Assembly: GCA_963776675.1 (NCBI GenBank)
Contig: CAVZNR010000047.1
Location: 21,658-85,657 of the forward strand
DNA: 64,000 nt
Reading direction: 5' to 3'
Source: Hyphomicrobium_A sp963776675
Lineage (GTDB): Bacteria > Pseudomonadota > Alphaproteobacteria > Rhizobiales > Hyphomicrobiaceae
Numbering within the stretch: the first letter of the stretch is position 1; the number at the start of each line of letters is the position of its first letter. Positions 51,659-61,377 of the stretch are shown here, in pieces. A model generated the notes under the pieces. It was given only the letters and a program-made list of their open reading frames with translations, did not search any database and was not told where the DNA came from. Made by a program: the position numbers and the translations under genes.

Positions 51659-54600
51659 TCACGAGCACCCGCTCGTGCCGCCGCAGGTGTCGCACTTGAG
51701 GCACGTGCCGTTGCGCACCAGCGTGAAGTTTCCGCACTCGCGGCAGGCCTCGCCCTCATACCCGCGAATGCGCGCCTCCGCCCGCCGATTGGCCTCGCGC
51801 CCCTTCACCGACACTTCCGTGCGTGCCACGGTGGTGCGTGCGTACATGACCTCGGTATCGGGCTTGAGAGCGGTGGCGCCTTCGGTGTGCGGGAAGGCGG
51901 TCGTCAGCTCGCTTTGCAAAGCCGTGACGGCGTTCCCCTCATCCAGGGACTCGCGGCTGGCAAAGCTCACGACGGCACCGCGGGTCAGACCGCGCGAGAT
52001 GAGCTTCTGAGCGCGCTCGTCCAACCCGAGCTTGTCGTCGGTGTCCTCGTCCGAGGATCCGAGCCCGGTGCCGCCCACGATCTCGCGCGGATCGACGTGC
52101 GCCAGGTCGTGGCGCCCGAGGTAGGAGACGGCGAGCTCGCGGAAGATGTAGTCGAGCACCGAGGTTGCGTTCTTGATGGTCTCGTTGCCGGTCACGAGGC
52201 CCGCCGGCTCGAAGCGCGTGAAGGTGAACGCCTCGACGTACTCTTCCAGCGGCACGCCGTACTGCAGGCCCAGCGAGATGGCGATGGCGAAGTTGTTCAT
52301 CAGCGAGCGGAAGGCGGCGCCTTCCTTGTGCATGTCGATGAAGATCTCGCCGAGGCGCCCGTCCTCGTACTCGCCCGTGTGGAGATACACCTTGTGGCCG
52401 CCCACGGTGGCCTTCTGCGTGTAGCTCTTGCGGCGGTTGGGGAGCTTCTGGCGCTCGTGGACGCGCTCGATGATGCGCTCGACGATCCGCTCGGCTGCCG
52501 CAGCCGTACGCGCTGCTGCCGGCTTGTCGGCGTGAAGCTGCTCGGCTGCCTCATCCTGTTCGTCGATATCGTCGCCCAAGATCTGCGAGTTGAGCGGCTG
52601 CGAGAGCTTGGAGCCGTCGCGGTAGAGCGCATTCGCCTTGAGGGCGAGGCGCCAGGAGAGCATGTAGCTCGCCTTGCAGTCCTCGACGGTCGCCTCGTTC
52701 GGCATGTTGATGGTCTTGGAGATGGCGCCCGAGATGAACGGCTGCGCGGCCGCCATCATGTGGATGTGGCTGTCGACCGAGAGATAGCGCTTGCCCTTGC
52801 GGCCGCAGGGGTTGGCGCAATCGAAGACGGGCAGATGCTCCGGCTTCAGGCGCGGAGCACCCTCGAGCGTCATGGCACCGCATATGTGCTCGTTGGCGCC
52901 CTCGATCTCCTTCTTGGAGAACCCCAGGTGGGTGAGGAGGTCGAAGGACGGGTCGTTGATCAGCTCCGCGGGCACCTTAAGCTTCCCGACTAGGACGTCC
53001 TCGCCGAGCGTCCAGCGGTTAAAGACGAACTTGATATCGAAGGCCGTGGCCAGCCCGCTCTCGACCTTCTCAAGCGACGCGTCGTCGAAGCCCTTGGTCT
53101 TGAGCGTGGTGCGGTTGATCGCCGGGGCCTGGCCGAGCGAGCCGTGCCCGACCGCATAGGCCTCGATCTCGGCAATCTCGTTCTCCTTGTAGCCGAGCGT
53201 GCGCAGCGCCTCGGGCACCGCCTGGTTGATGATCTTGAAGTAGCCGCCGCCGGCGAGCTTCTTGAACTTAACCAGCGCGAAGTCGGGCTCGATACCCGTC
53301 GTGTCGCAGTCCATCACCAGGCCGATGGTGCCCGTCGGCGCGACGACGGTCGCCTGCGCGTTGCGGAAGCCGTGGGCCTGGCCGAGCGCGATGGCGCGGT
53401 CCCAGGCGCGCGTCGCTGCCTCGATGAGCGCGGCGTCGGGGCAGGCTGCGTGGTCGAGCGGCACCGGGTTGGTCGCGAGCTTCTCGTAGCCGTCGGCCTG
53501 GCCGTAGGCGGCGCGCCGGTGGTTGCGGATGACGCGCAGCATGTCGGCGGCATTGGGCTGGTAGCCGGGGAAGGGCCCGAGCTCGCGTGCCATCTCCGCC
53601 GAGGTGGCATAGGAGACGCCGGTCATGATCGCCGAGATGGCACCGCATATGGCGCGGCCGGCAGGCGAGTCATAGGAGATGCCCGAGGCCATCAGCAGAC
53701 CACCGATGTTGGCGAAGCCCAGCCCCAACGTGCGGTAGCGGTAGGAGAGCTCGGCGATCTGGCGCGATGGGAACTGCGCCATCAGCACCGAGATCTCGAG
53801 CACGATCGTCCACAGGCGGCAGGCATGCTCGAAGGATGCGACGTCGAACTGAGCGGCGGGGATCGGCCCGTCGGCTGCACCGGCGCTTGCCGCTTTCGGC
53901 TGGCTGTTGTCCCCGGTCCTGAACGTCATGAGGTTCATGGACGCCAGATTGCAGGCCGTGTCGTCGAGGAACATGTACTCCGAGCAGGGGTTGGAGGCGC
54001 GGATCGGTCCGCTCTTGGGGCAAGTGTGCCAGTCATTGATGGTGGTGTGGAACTGGATGCCGGGGTCGGCGGACGCCCAGGCGGCATGTCCGATCTGATC
54101 CCACAGATCGCGCGCCTTCAGCGTCTTGGTGGGCTTGTCGGAAAGACGCGCGTTGAGCTGCCAGTCCTTGTCGGCCTCGACGCTCTCCAGGAACGCGTCG
54201 GTGACGCGCACCGAGTTGTTGGAGTTCTGGCCCGAGACGGTGAGATAGGCCTCCGAGTCCCAGTCCGTGTCGTAGGTCGAGAACTGGATGTCGGTGTAGC
54301 CCTGCTTGGCGAACTGGATGACGCGCAGAATGTAGTTGTTGGGTACCTCGTCACGGCGCGCTTCCTTGATGGCGCGCTTCAGGGCCGGATTCTTGGCGGG
54401 GTTGAAGCAGTCCTCGTTGTCGGCCTCGCAGTTGACGCAAGCCTTCATGACGGCGGCGAGGCGCTTCTGGCAGATCTTGGAGCCGGTGACGAGGGCGGCG
54501 ACCTTCTGCTCCTCCTTCACCTTCCAGTTGATGTACTCCTCGATGTCGGGATGGTCGACGTCGACGACGACCATTTTGGCCGCGCGCCGCGTGGTGCCGC

Positions 54601-55411
54601 CCGACTTGATGGCGCCCGCCGCGCGGTCGCCGATCTTGAGGAAGCTCATCAGGCCCGACGACTTGCCGCCGCCCGACAGCTTCTCGTTGGCGCCGCGCAG
54701 CTTGGAGAAGTTGGAGCCGGTGCCGGAGCCGTACTTGAACAGGCGCGCCTCGCGCACCCACAGGTCCATGATGCCGTTCTCGTTGACGAGATCGTCCTCG
54801 ATCGACTGGATGAAGCACGCGTGCGGCTGCGGGTGCTCGTAGGCGGAATCGGAGACGGTGAGCTTGCCGGTCTCGTGGTCGACGTAGAGGTGGCCTTGGC
54901 CGGGGCCGTCGATGCCGTACGCCCAGTGCAAGCCGGTGTTGAACCACTGCGGACTGTTGGGGGCCGCCATCTGCATGGCCAGCATGTAGCGGTGCTCGTC
55001 GAAGAAGGCGCGCGCGTCCTCCTCCGAGGTGAAGTAGCCGCCCTTGAGGCCCCAGTAGGTCCAGGTGCCGGCGAGCCGGTCGAACACCTCGCGCGCGTCG
55101 GATTCGCCGCCGTAGCGCTCGGACTTGGGCAATTCGGCTAGGGCGCGCTCGTCGGGAGTGGAGCGCCAGGCCCAGGACGGGATCTGCGTCTCCTCCACCT
55201 TTTTCAGGCGGCGGGCGACGCCGGCCTTGCGGAAATATTTCTGAGCGAGGATGTCGGCGGCGACCTGGCTCCAGTGGGCGGGGACGTCGAAGCCCTCGAG
55301 GCGGAAGACGACGGAGCCGTCCGGGTTCTTGATCTCGCTGGTGGCGCGCCGAAATTCGATCGTCTCGTATGGCGACTGGCCGGCTTTCGTGAAGCGCCGC
55401 GTGATCTTCAT
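51659..55411 (-). CDS. nrdJ: Adenosylcobalamin-dependent (class II) ribonucleotide reductase NrdJ
   Basis: The 1250-residue enzyme makes deoxyribonucleotides without oxygen or a second subunit, using B12 for radical generation. Key segments: SPQWFNTGLHWAYG, the substrate site PHACFIQSIED, GSGTGSNFSKLRG, KSGGTTRRAAKMVV, the paired NPCSEYMFLDDTACNLASMN and a radical-site Cys in that motif, AQATVVAPTGTIGLVMDCDT, and a C-terminal zinc-ribbon-like CRECGNF...CLKCDTCGG with the last catalytic Cys pair. A mid-protein acidic insert occurs at about residues 945-985. Length matches alphaproteobacterial NrdJ. The leader carries an inverted repeat (55501-55539) and no cobalamin-riboswitch motif that I could find. 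Confidence 0.96.
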   Translation of the reverse strand: MKITRRFTKAGQSPYETIEFRRATSEIKNPDGSVVFRLEGFDVPAHWSQVAADILAQKYFRKAGVARRLKKVEETQIPSWAWRSTPDERALAELPKSERYGGESDAREVFDRLAGTWTYWGLKGGYFTSEEDARAFFDEHRYMLAMQMAAPNSPQWFNTGLHWAYGIDGPGQGHLYVDHETGKLTVSDSAYEHPQPHACFIQSIEDDLVNENGIMDLWVREARLFKYGSGTGSNFSKLRGANEKLSGGGKSSGLMSFLKIGDRAAGAIKSGGTTRRAAKMVVVDVDHPDIEEYINWKVKEEQKVAALVTGSKICQKRLAAVMKACVNCEADNEDCFNPAKNPALKRAIKEARRDEVPNNYILRVIQFAKQGYTDIQFSTYDTDWDSEAYLTVSGQNSNNSVRVTDAFLESVEADKDWQLNARLSDKPTKTLKARDLWDQIGHAAWASADPGIQFHTTINDWHTCPKSGPIRASNPCSEYMFLDDTACNLASMNLMTFRTGDNSQPKAASAGAADGPIPAAQFDVASFEHACRLWTIVLEISVLMAQFPSRQIAELSYRYRTLGLGFANIGGLLMASGISYDSPAGRAICGAISAIMTGVSYATSAEMARELGPFPGYQPNAADMLRVIRNHRRAAYGQADGYEKLATNPVPLDHAACPDAALIEAATRAWDRAIALGQAHGFRNAQATVVAPTGTIGLVMDCDTTGIEPDFALVKFKKLAGGGYFKIINQAVPEALRTLGYKENEIAEIEAYAVGHGSLGQAPAINRTTLKTKGFDDASLEKVESGLATAFDIKFVFNRWTLGEDVLVGKLKVPAELINDPSFDLLTHLGFSKKEIEGANEHICGAMTLEGAPRLKPEHLPVFDCANPCGRKGKRYLSVDSHIHMMAAAQPFISGAISKTINMPNEATVEDCKASYMLSWRLALKANALYRDGSKLSQPLNSQILGDDIDEQDEAAEQLHADKPAAARTAAAAERIVERIIERVHERQKLPNRRKSYTQKATVGGHKVYLHTGEYEDGRLGEIFIDMHKEGAAFRSLMNNFAIAISLGLQYGVPLEEYVEAFTFTRFEPAGLVTGNETIKNATSVLDYIFRELAVSYLGRHDLAHVDPREIVGGTGLGSSDEDTDDKLGLDERAQKLISRGLTRGAVVSFASRESLDEGNAVTALQSELTTAFPHTEGATALKPDTEVMYARTTVARTEVSVKGREANRRAEARIRGYEGEACRECGNFTLVRNGTCLKCDTCGGTSGCS

Positions 55412-56016
55412 TAGTCTTCCCCCGTATCGCAGAGTTTGAGTTTGGGAAGCGCCAACGCGGACACGAGGGGGCGCGAAAATCGTTTTTTGCTACGTTTTTC
55501 TGTGTCTTCTGCGGCACCAGGTTTGATGCCAAAGACACACACATCCCCTCAACCGGGAACCGAAATCCCCGGCTGTGGCGTACGCATTGTCTGGAGTGGG
55601 TCGACGGACCCGACTGGAACTAGGGCGCGCAATCCCCGGCGAGACGACCCCCCTGTCTGGGCACCCGCAGCGGCAAGATCACGCCCACTCAAACTCGCCG
55701 ATTCGTCACTGAATGCCAAAGGGTTTGTATGTTGTCGGTCGCACCCATACTAGATGTAGATAGGCTGTTGAAAAGCAGCGTGGAAGCTGTTGACCGTCTG
55801 TTCGTGGCGGTAAGGGGCGAAGCACGGCCGCAACTGGGTTTCTGAGACGCTTTTGCCGCTGTGGACCGTGTCGTGCGGCCGTCATCCTCACCTAAGACTA
55901 TTTCGATTCCGGGGGGCAGGGCTGTTGCTCATCTGCCGCGGTTCGAGGTCTACTGGACAGACAGGTGCGCGCTCCGTTATTCGGGGTGTGTGCAATTGCG
56001 AAAGGCGGGTCGCGAA
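55412..56016. other. Intergenic region upstream of nrdJ and NDUFA12
   Basis: This is a 600-bp divergent region without a clear gene. It contains the nrdJ leader hairpin. At 55768-55790 it has a sequence (AGGCTGTTGAAAAGCAGCG) that resembles the end of an IS1182-type element. The long ORF starting at 55861 is just the upstream extension of NDUFA12. Confidence 0.5.
55501..55539 (-). promoter_or_regulatory. Inverted repeat in the nrdJ leader
   Basis: TGTGTCTT at 55501-55508 pairs with AAGACACA at 55532-55539. An inner GGCA/TGCC pair (55513-55516 with 55527-55530) extends the hairpin. On the minus strand it is followed by an A-rich stretch (CGTAGCAAAAAACG) and then the start region. It could be a protein-binding operator or leader hairpin. 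It does not match the NrdR box. Confidence 0.4.
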
Positions 56017-56418
56017 ATGGGCATTCTGCGCGAGATGTTTAGCTGGTGGGACGGGAATACCTGGGGCACCCGCCTGACCATCTGGAACCAGGGCCGCCTG
56101 ATCGGCAAGGACGAGTTCGGCAACCGCTATTACGAGCAGAAAAAGGGCGTGGGCCCGCTGGGGCGGCCGCGCCGCTGGGTCACCTACACCGGTTTTGCCG
56201 AGGCCTCGAAAGTGCCCGCAGACTGGCACGGCTGGCTGCACTATACGTTCGACAAGCCGCCGACCGAGGAGCACTACCAGCCCCGCCCGTGGCAGCGGCC
56301 GCACCTGATGAATATGACGGGGACGTCCCAGGCCTACCGCCCGCCGGGCTCGATTTTGTCACGCGGCGTCAGGCCCAAAGGCACCGGCGACTACAAGCCC
56401 TGGCGGCCGGAGCCGTGA
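56017..56418 (+). CDS. NADH:ubiquinone oxidoreductase accessory subunit NDUFA12 family
   Basis: This 133-residue protein starts GILREMFSWWDGNTWGTRLT and continues DEFGNRYYEQKKG, RRWVTYTGFAEASKVPADWH and GWLHYTFDKPPTEE, then the closing YKPWRPEP. All fit the B17.2/NDUFA12 family. In alphaproteobacteria this small subunit is part of respiratory complex I and helps assembly of its peripheral arm. It is commonly next to the DUF2155 gene, as here. The ATG at 56017 is preferred over the longer frame. Confidence 0.95.
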   Translation: MGILREMFSWWDGNTWGTRLTIWNQGRLIGKDEFGNRYYEQKKGVGPLGRPRRWVTYTGFAEASKVPADWHGWLHYTFDKPPTEEHYQPRPWQRPHLMNMTGTSQAYRPPGSILSRGVRPKGTGDYKPWRPEP

Positions 56419-56457
56419 CGGGCCCAACTTCGGACAAACAGGGCCTGCAAAGACGTT

Positions 56458-57006
56458 ATGGCACAGGCGCAAGACGTTATGGCCGCGGGTAAAGGCGCCA
56501 TGCAGCGACGCAATAAAGCACGGGATCTGCGCGCGCGGCTGACCGTCGTGACCCTCATTGCCGCCGGCGCCGCTTTATCCCCGTCCGTGCGCGCCGAGCG
56601 CATCTCCAACGGCGTCGCCGTCTTCGCCGCCCTCGACAAGGTGACGGCGCGCACCTCCAAGTTCGAGGTTCCGCTCAACGAGACGGTGCAGTTCGGCGCC
56701 CTGAAAGTGACCCCGCGCGTGTGCTATTCGCGCCCGCCCACCGAGCAGCCCAAGACCACCTCCTTCGTGGAGGTCGACGAGATCGAGCTCGACGGCCAGG
56801 AAAAGCGCATCTTTACGGGCTGGATGGTGGCCGAGAGCCCCGGCCTCAACGCGGTCGAGCACCCCGTGTTCGACGTGTGGCTGACCGACTGTGAAAAGCC
56901 GACCGGCTCGATGGCGCAGCAGCAGGGCGACGAGCCCACTGCAGAGGGTGCAGAGCAGCAGCCGCAGCTGCAGTTCGCGCCCCCGCGCCGGCGCGTGCGC
57001 CGCTAG
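56458..57006 (+). CDS. DUF2155 family exported protein
   Basis: The 182-residue protein has a signal peptide (LTVVTLIAAGAALSPSVRAE). A DUF2155 domain follows, with VAVFAALDKVTARTSKFEV, the conserved LKVTPRVCYSRPP, VDEIELDGQEKRIFTGWM and VFDVWLTDCEKP; both Cys of the family are present. The C-terminus is Gln/Arg-rich. DUF2155 is always near NDUFA12 in alphaproteobacteria; its role is unknown. ATG 56500 is an alternative start. It lies 39 bp downstream of NDUFA12 and is probably cotranscribed. Confidence 0.92.
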   Translation: MAQAQDVMAAGKGAMQRRNKARDLRARLTVVTLIAAGAALSPSVRAERISNGVAVFAALDKVTARTSKFEVPLNETVQFGALKVTPRVCYSRPPTEQPKTTSFVEVDEIELDGQEKRIFTGWMVAESPGLNAVEHPVFDVWLTDCEKPTGSMAQQQGDEPTAEGAEQQPQLQFAPPRRRVRR

Positions 57007-57148
57007 GTAGCCCCACCACGCCCCGGGCCAATGGTCACATCCCAAGTGAAGTGGGCCAAAGACCGCGGCGACTGTCGCGGCGATGTCATACAATCGCGCT
57101 TCCTTCGTGCTCACCGGCATCCATCCGTGCTTTGAGAGGAAGATCATT

Positions 57149-58138
57149 ATGCGCTCGGTATCCCGCGTCCGCCTCCTGTTCGCAGGCGTCCTTCTGATCC
57201 TTGCCCCCATCGCCGCGCACGCGGAGGAGGCCACCGCCGAAGGGCTCGTCGATGCCTTGAACGCGGTCTTCGGCAAGCATGCAGCAACGCGCGCCGGACA
57301 CGCCAAGGGGTTCTGCATCAAGGGGACCTTCACGCCGAGCGCGGAAGCGTCGAACTACTCGAAGGCACCGCACTTTGCCGCTACCGCGCCCGTTCCCGTG
57401 CTGGCCCGCTTCTCGCTGGGCGGTGGCAATCCGCATGCCGCCGACAATGCCAAGGACCAAGCGCGCGGGCTCGCACTCAAGTTCGACCTCGGCAAAGACG
57501 GCACCACCGACATGGTGATGATCTCCACGCCGGTGTTCATCGCCAGGACGCCGGAGCAATTCCTGACGCTGCTGCAGACGGTGGCCAGCAAGGACGACGA
57601 CAAGATCGCCGCGTTCTTCAAGGCCAACCCCAACACGACCCGGCAGGGCGAGTGGCTCAACGCGCACCCTGTGCCGGCGAGCTACGCCACCACCACCTAC
57701 TACGGCGTCCACACCTTCACGCTCACCAACGCCAAGGGCGACAGCCAGATCATCAAGTGGGAGGTCGTGCCTACGGGCGGCGAGGTGGGCTTGAGCGACG
57801 AGGAGGCCAAGGCCAAGTCGCCGGACTTCTACAAGGGCGAGCTGACGGAGCGGCTCGCCAAGGGCCCCGCCATGTTCCATCTCATGGCCGTTCTCGGACA
57901 GCCCGGCGATGACCTCGATGATCCGACGGCCTTCTGGCCGGAGGGCCGCGGCAAAGTCGACATGGGTACCTTGTCCATCCTCGCGCTGGAGGACGATGCA
58001 ACCTGTGACGGGGGCATCTTCGATCCCACCAGCCTCGTCGACGGAATCGCGGGGCCGGCCAACGACACGCTTTTCCCCATGCGCTCGTCCGCCTATGCCG
58101 TATCGTACGGGCGGCGCCTCGAGTCCGGGGCACAGTAA
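57149..58138 (+). CDS. Periplasmic catalase-family peroxidase (SrpA-like)
   Basis: The 329-residue haem protein uses H2O2; short members of this family act as peroxidases on organic substrates. A signal peptide ends AHAEE. The distal His is in RAGHAKGFCIKGTF. Other features are VPVLARFSLGGGNPHAADN, GLALKFDLGKD, PVFIARTPEQFL, YYGVHTFTLTNAKG and the proximal haem Tyr segment PMRSSAYAVSYGRRLESG. The start is at ATG 57149 after GAGAGGA. Length matches the catalase-related peroxidase family, not full catalase. Expression context is unknown, and no peroxide regulator is nearby. Confidence 0.92.
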   Translation: MRSVSRVRLLFAGVLLILAPIAAHAEEATAEGLVDALNAVFGKHAATRAGHAKGFCIKGTFTPSAEASNYSKAPHFAATAPVPVLARFSLGGGNPHAADNAKDQARGLALKFDLGKDGTTDMVMISTPVFIARTPEQFLTLLQTVASKDDDKIAAFFKANPNTTRQGEWLNAHPVPASYATTTYYGVHTFTLTNAKGDSQIIKWEVVPTGGEVGLSDEEAKAKSPDFYKGELTERLAKGPAMFHLMAVLGQPGDDLDDPTAFWPEGRGKVDMGTLSILALEDDATCDGGIFDPTSLVDGIAGPANDTLFPMRSSAYAVSYGRRLESGAQ

Positions 58139-58215
58139 GTCTCCCCCGCGGAGTCCGGTCGGGCGCGGGCACCAGGGTCCGCGTCCCTCTGCGGCTCGGG
58201 ACATCGAGGTCTCGA

Positions 58216-59154
58216 TTGGACAGCGACGAGCTTACCCGTCTCGAACAGCGGCTGGGGCGCCTGCACGCCCGGCAGCGCCTCGGCGTGGAACGCGACCACG
58301 AGGCGCAGGTGTTCGGGCAAGGCCTCAATTTCTTTCACATCGAGAACTCGCAGCTCTCCGCTTTCGTCATCGAGTACGCCCTGAAGGCCACGGGTCTCTA
58401 CTGGCGCGGCGCCAAGAATGCGGCGCGGGTTCGCGTCAAGCGCAACCGTGTCGCCTGCCATGCGCTGCCGCCGGCCTTCGACGGCTTCTCGATCCTGCAC
58501 TTGAGCGATCTGCACTGCGACATGAGCGAGCGCGCCATGCGCCGCGTCGCCGAGCTCGTCGGCACGCTGCCCTGCGACCTGTGCGTCATCACGGGAGACT
58601 TCCGCGGGCCGACCTTCGGGCCCTTCGAGCCGGCGCTGGCGACCGTCGCCGGCCTGCGCGCCAAGATATCGAGCCCCGTGCTCGCCGTGCTCGGCAACCA
58701 CGACACCGCGCGCATGGTGCCGGGGCTGGAGGCCATGGACATCAAGGTGCTCGTCAACGAGTGCGAGACGATCACGCGCGGCGACGCGACGATCCACGTC
58801 GCCGGCGTCGACGACCCGCATTTCTACCGCGCCGACAACATCGAGAAGGCGAGCGCCGATATTCCGCTCGAGGCATTCTCCATCCTGCTCGCCCACACGC
58901 CGGAGATCTATCGCCAGGCCGCGCACGCAGGCTTCAATCTTCTGCTGAGCGGCCACACGCATGGCGGCCAGATCTGTCTGCCGGGCGGCGTCGCCATCAC
59001 GCTCGATTCCGTGCTGCCGCGGCGGATGGGTGCCGGCGCGTGGAAGCACCACGACATGCACGGCTATACGTCGGTGGGTGCGGGCTCGTCGGTGGTGCCG
59101 GTGCGCTTCAACTGCCCGCCGGAGATCACGCTGCACACGTTGCAGAAAGTGTGA
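58216..59154 (+). CDS. YkuE-type metallophosphoesterase
   Basis: The 312-residue enzyme starts at TTG 58216, preceded by GAGG. Its N-terminal part (LTRLEQRLGRLHARQRLG) is unusual for YkuE-like proteins. The di-metal motifs are complete: ILHLSDLHCDM, VITGDFRGP, VLGNHDTARM, ILLAHTPEIY and LLSGHTHGGQICLPGG. Such enzymes hydrolyse phosphate esters at the membrane, and no signal or helix is evident here. The last third (from GHTHGGQ to KHHDM) is duplicated as a gene fragment at 63342-63440. A transposon is inserted 72 bp after the stop. Confidence 0.93.
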   Translation: MDSDELTRLEQRLGRLHARQRLGVERDHEAQVFGQGLNFFHIENSQLSAFVIEYALKATGLYWRGAKNAARVRVKRNRVACHALPPAFDGFSILHLSDLHCDMSERAMRRVAELVGTLPCDLCVITGDFRGPTFGPFEPALATVAGLRAKISSPVLAVLGNHDTARMVPGLEAMDIKVLVNECETITRGDATIHVAGVDDPHFYRADNIEKASADIPLEAFSILLAHTPEIYRQAAHAGFNLLLSGHTHGGQICLPGGVAITLDSVLPRRMGAGAWKHHDMHGYTSVGAGSSVVPVRFNCPPEITLHTLQKV

Positions 59155-59225
59155 CGGCGGTCAGGGCGGGCATCGTCCGCTCTTCCCTTGAGGTGCCGCC
59201 GCGCGCGACCCCCGCAGCGAGGTCG

Positions 59226-60813
59226 GCTATGGGCCGATTGTGTTGAAGAAGTCCGTTGAGGACGCCAGCGAACAGTGATTTCGTGGGAGGGGGCAGCGAC
59301 GGAGGCTGGCGATGATGGGATGGCAGACGGCGGACCAGGCGCGGTTCTTCTACGAGTTCCACCTCGACGAGCGCGTCCCAGCCGATCATCTTCTCCGCCG
59401 CATCGATGTGTTCGCAGCAACCGCGCTTGGCGATCTGCGCCGTAAGCTCGCCGAGCACTATAGCCACACCGGCCGGCCTTCCATCGACCCGGAGCTTCTC
59501 ATCCGCATGCTCATCGTGGGGTATTGCTACGGCATCCGCTCGGAGCGCCGACTGTGCGAAGAGGTCGCCGACCGGCTGACGTTCCGCTGGTTCTGCCGGT
59601 TGGATCTCGACGACAAGGTTCCCGACCACTCGACGTTCTCCAAGAACCGGCACGGGCGCTTCCGCGATAGCGATGTGTTGCGCCACATCTTTGAGCGCGT
59701 CGTGCTCGCCTGCATTACGGCCGGCCTCGTCGGTGGAGATGGGTTCGCCGTTGACGCGAGCCTCATCGAGGCCGACGCCAACAAGGGCCGCTCAATCCCC
59801 GGTGCTGAATGGAGCAAAGAGCGTGATCCAGCAACGGCGAGCCACGCCGTGAAGGAGTATCTGGCGACGCTCGACGATGCGGCCTTCGGCGCGGCGAGCG
59901 AGGTCACCCCTAAGTTCGTCTCGCCGTCCGATCCGGCAGCCCAGTGGACGGGAGCAATGAAGAGCGCTGCGTTCTTCGCCTACGCCGACAACTACCTGAT
60001 CGACGTGAAGGCCGGCATCATCCTTGACGTGGAGGCTTCTCGCGCCATCCGCCAGGCCGAGGTCGGTGCCGCGCGCACCATGATTGAGCGCACACAGCAA
60101 CGCTTCGGTCTGAAGCCGAAGCTACTCGCCGCTGATACAGCCTACGGCTCGGCGCCCATGCTCAACTGGCTGGTCGAGGAGAAAGGTATCGCTCCGCACA
60201 TCCCCGTCATCGACAAGTCGGCGCGCGAGGACGGCAGCTTCAGCCGAGCCGACTTCCGCTACGATGAGGACGAGGATGTCTACATCTGCCCGGCCAACAA
60301 GGCACTCAGGACCAGCGGCACGATCGTCAACGACGAGCAGCGGCTCTATCGGGGTGCAACGGCCGACTGTCGCAGCTGTCCGCTAAAGCCGCGCTGCTGC
60401 CCGAAGGAGCCCGTGCGCAAGATCCCGCGCAGCGTCTACGAGGCGGCGCGCGACGTCGCCCGATCTTTGTTCGGCACCGAGGCCTACGCGCAGTCACGCC
60501 GTGATCGCAAGAAGGTCGAGATGCAGTTCGCCCATCTGAAACGCATCCTGCGCCTCGACCGGTTGCGCCTACGCGGGCCACGTGGTGCCAGGGATGAGTT
60601 TCTGCTCGCCGCCACGGCGCAGAACCTGCGCAAGCTCGCAAAGCTCATTATCCGGCCGCCGCCCGATCACAGAGCCGCGTGTGTCGCGTCAGCGTAGGTG
60701 GCGTCAGTGAGGCGCGTTACAGACCGCCCCTGGCGTCGGGCGGCAAAAATCGAGGCGGTCACACCGCCGCGCCGCTCTTCCAGGCGACTTTATCAACAAA
60801 ATCGGCCAATAGC
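59226..60813 (+). mobile_element. IS1182-family insertion sequence, about 1.59 kb
   Basis: Terminal inverted repeats: the left end reads GCTATGGGCCGATTGTGTTG and the right end, reverse-complemented, GCTATTGGCCGATTTTGTTG; both continue GA..AAGTC. The element carries one transposase gene. Outside positions 59226 and 60813 I do not see a clear target-site duplication, which may reflect palindromic target choice. It is inserted just downstream of the metallophosphoesterase gene. Confidence 0.8.
59312..60697 (+). CDS. IS1182-family transposase
   Basis: The complete 461-residue transposase belongs to the IS1182 group (DDE type). N-terminal block MGWQTADQARFFYEFHLDER. The DDE core: GGDGFAVDASLIEADANKG, KLLAADTAYGSAPMLNWL, and HLKRILRLDRLRLRGP with the terminal Glu region in RRDRKKVEMQFAHLKRIL. 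A Cys-rich segment (CRSCPLKPRCCP) is typical for the group. No frameshift or stop, so it could be active. Start ATG at 59312. Confidence 0.93.
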   Translation: MMGWQTADQARFFYEFHLDERVPADHLLRRIDVFAATALGDLRRKLAEHYSHTGRPSIDPELLIRMLIVGYCYGIRSERRLCEEVADRLTFRWFCRLDLDDKVPDHSTFSKNRHGRFRDSDVLRHIFERVVLACITAGLVGGDGFAVDASLIEADANKGRSIPGAEWSKERDPATASHAVKEYLATLDDAAFGAASEVTPKFVSPSDPAAQWTGAMKSAAFFAYADNYLIDVKAGIILDVEASRAIRQAEVGAARTMIERTQQRFGLKPKLLAADTAYGSAPMLNWLVEEKGIAPHIPVIDKSAREDGSFSRADFRYDEDEDVYICPANKALRTSGTIVNDEQRLYRGATADCRSCPLKPRCCPKEPVRKIPRSVYEAARDVARSLFGTEAYAQSRRDRKKVEMQFAHLKRILRLDRLRLRGPRGARDEFLLAATAQNLRKLAKLIIRPPPDHRAACVASA

Positions 60814-61034
60814 TGCCGTGAGCAAATGCGGAACGTGGGGAACTTGGAAAATCCCCGGGCGGCGTCGGTTTGGTCAGACGGCTTCCCGGCTTTACCGCAC
60901 TGCCGAGACTTTCAGCCCTACGCCTGACACGACCGACATGAGCCCCCCAACACGCACACACGTCGGAACGACTGTACGCAGAACAACGCAGCTAGTAAGT
61001 GAATTCAGTCGATTTTCATAGCATTCTCAGACAC
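60814..61034. other. Spacer between the IS1182 end and the interrupted outer-membrane gene
   Basis: No gene is recognised here. Composition is more balanced than in neighbouring genes. It probably contains the promoter of the outer-membrane gene. Confidence 0.4.
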
Positions 61035-61377
61035 ATGTGGCCCTCACGGCACAACTGCCATGATGCTGTGACCACCCATTGGTTTGCCTTTGCAGCGTTG
61101 ATTGCAATTACCGCTCCTGCATATGCGCAGCAGCGTGACCCTTGGACCGGGTTTAGCATTGCCGTCGGTGCCGGCGCTGCAAACATTGACTTGAGCGGCG
61201 CTTCCGCGTCGCGGATGGCTGAAACTGGCTCTCCTTGCAATAGCCCTTCTGATGCGCCGTGCGACAAGAGTTGGCTCGAGTTACAGGGCGAGACGCCCTT
61301 TGGTGACGATGGATGGCGTGGCTTCGGGACTATGCAGGTGGGCTACGTGAGCTGCTGCCGGTCTCGTGGACACGAAC

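Noticed and set aside
51468..52010. A 180-residue plus-strand frame near the nrdJ 3' end
   Set aside because: Mostly antisense to nrdJ, no ribosome site and no family resemblance.
53144..55141. A 665-residue open frame on the plus strand
   Set aside because: It is the antisense shadow of nrdJ, which has every expected motif. GC3 bias makes such shadows common here.
55412..55760. Cobalamin riboswitch or NrdR boxes upstream of nrdJ
   Set aside because: No B12-box-like or ACACTATAT-type sequence found by eye on either strand.
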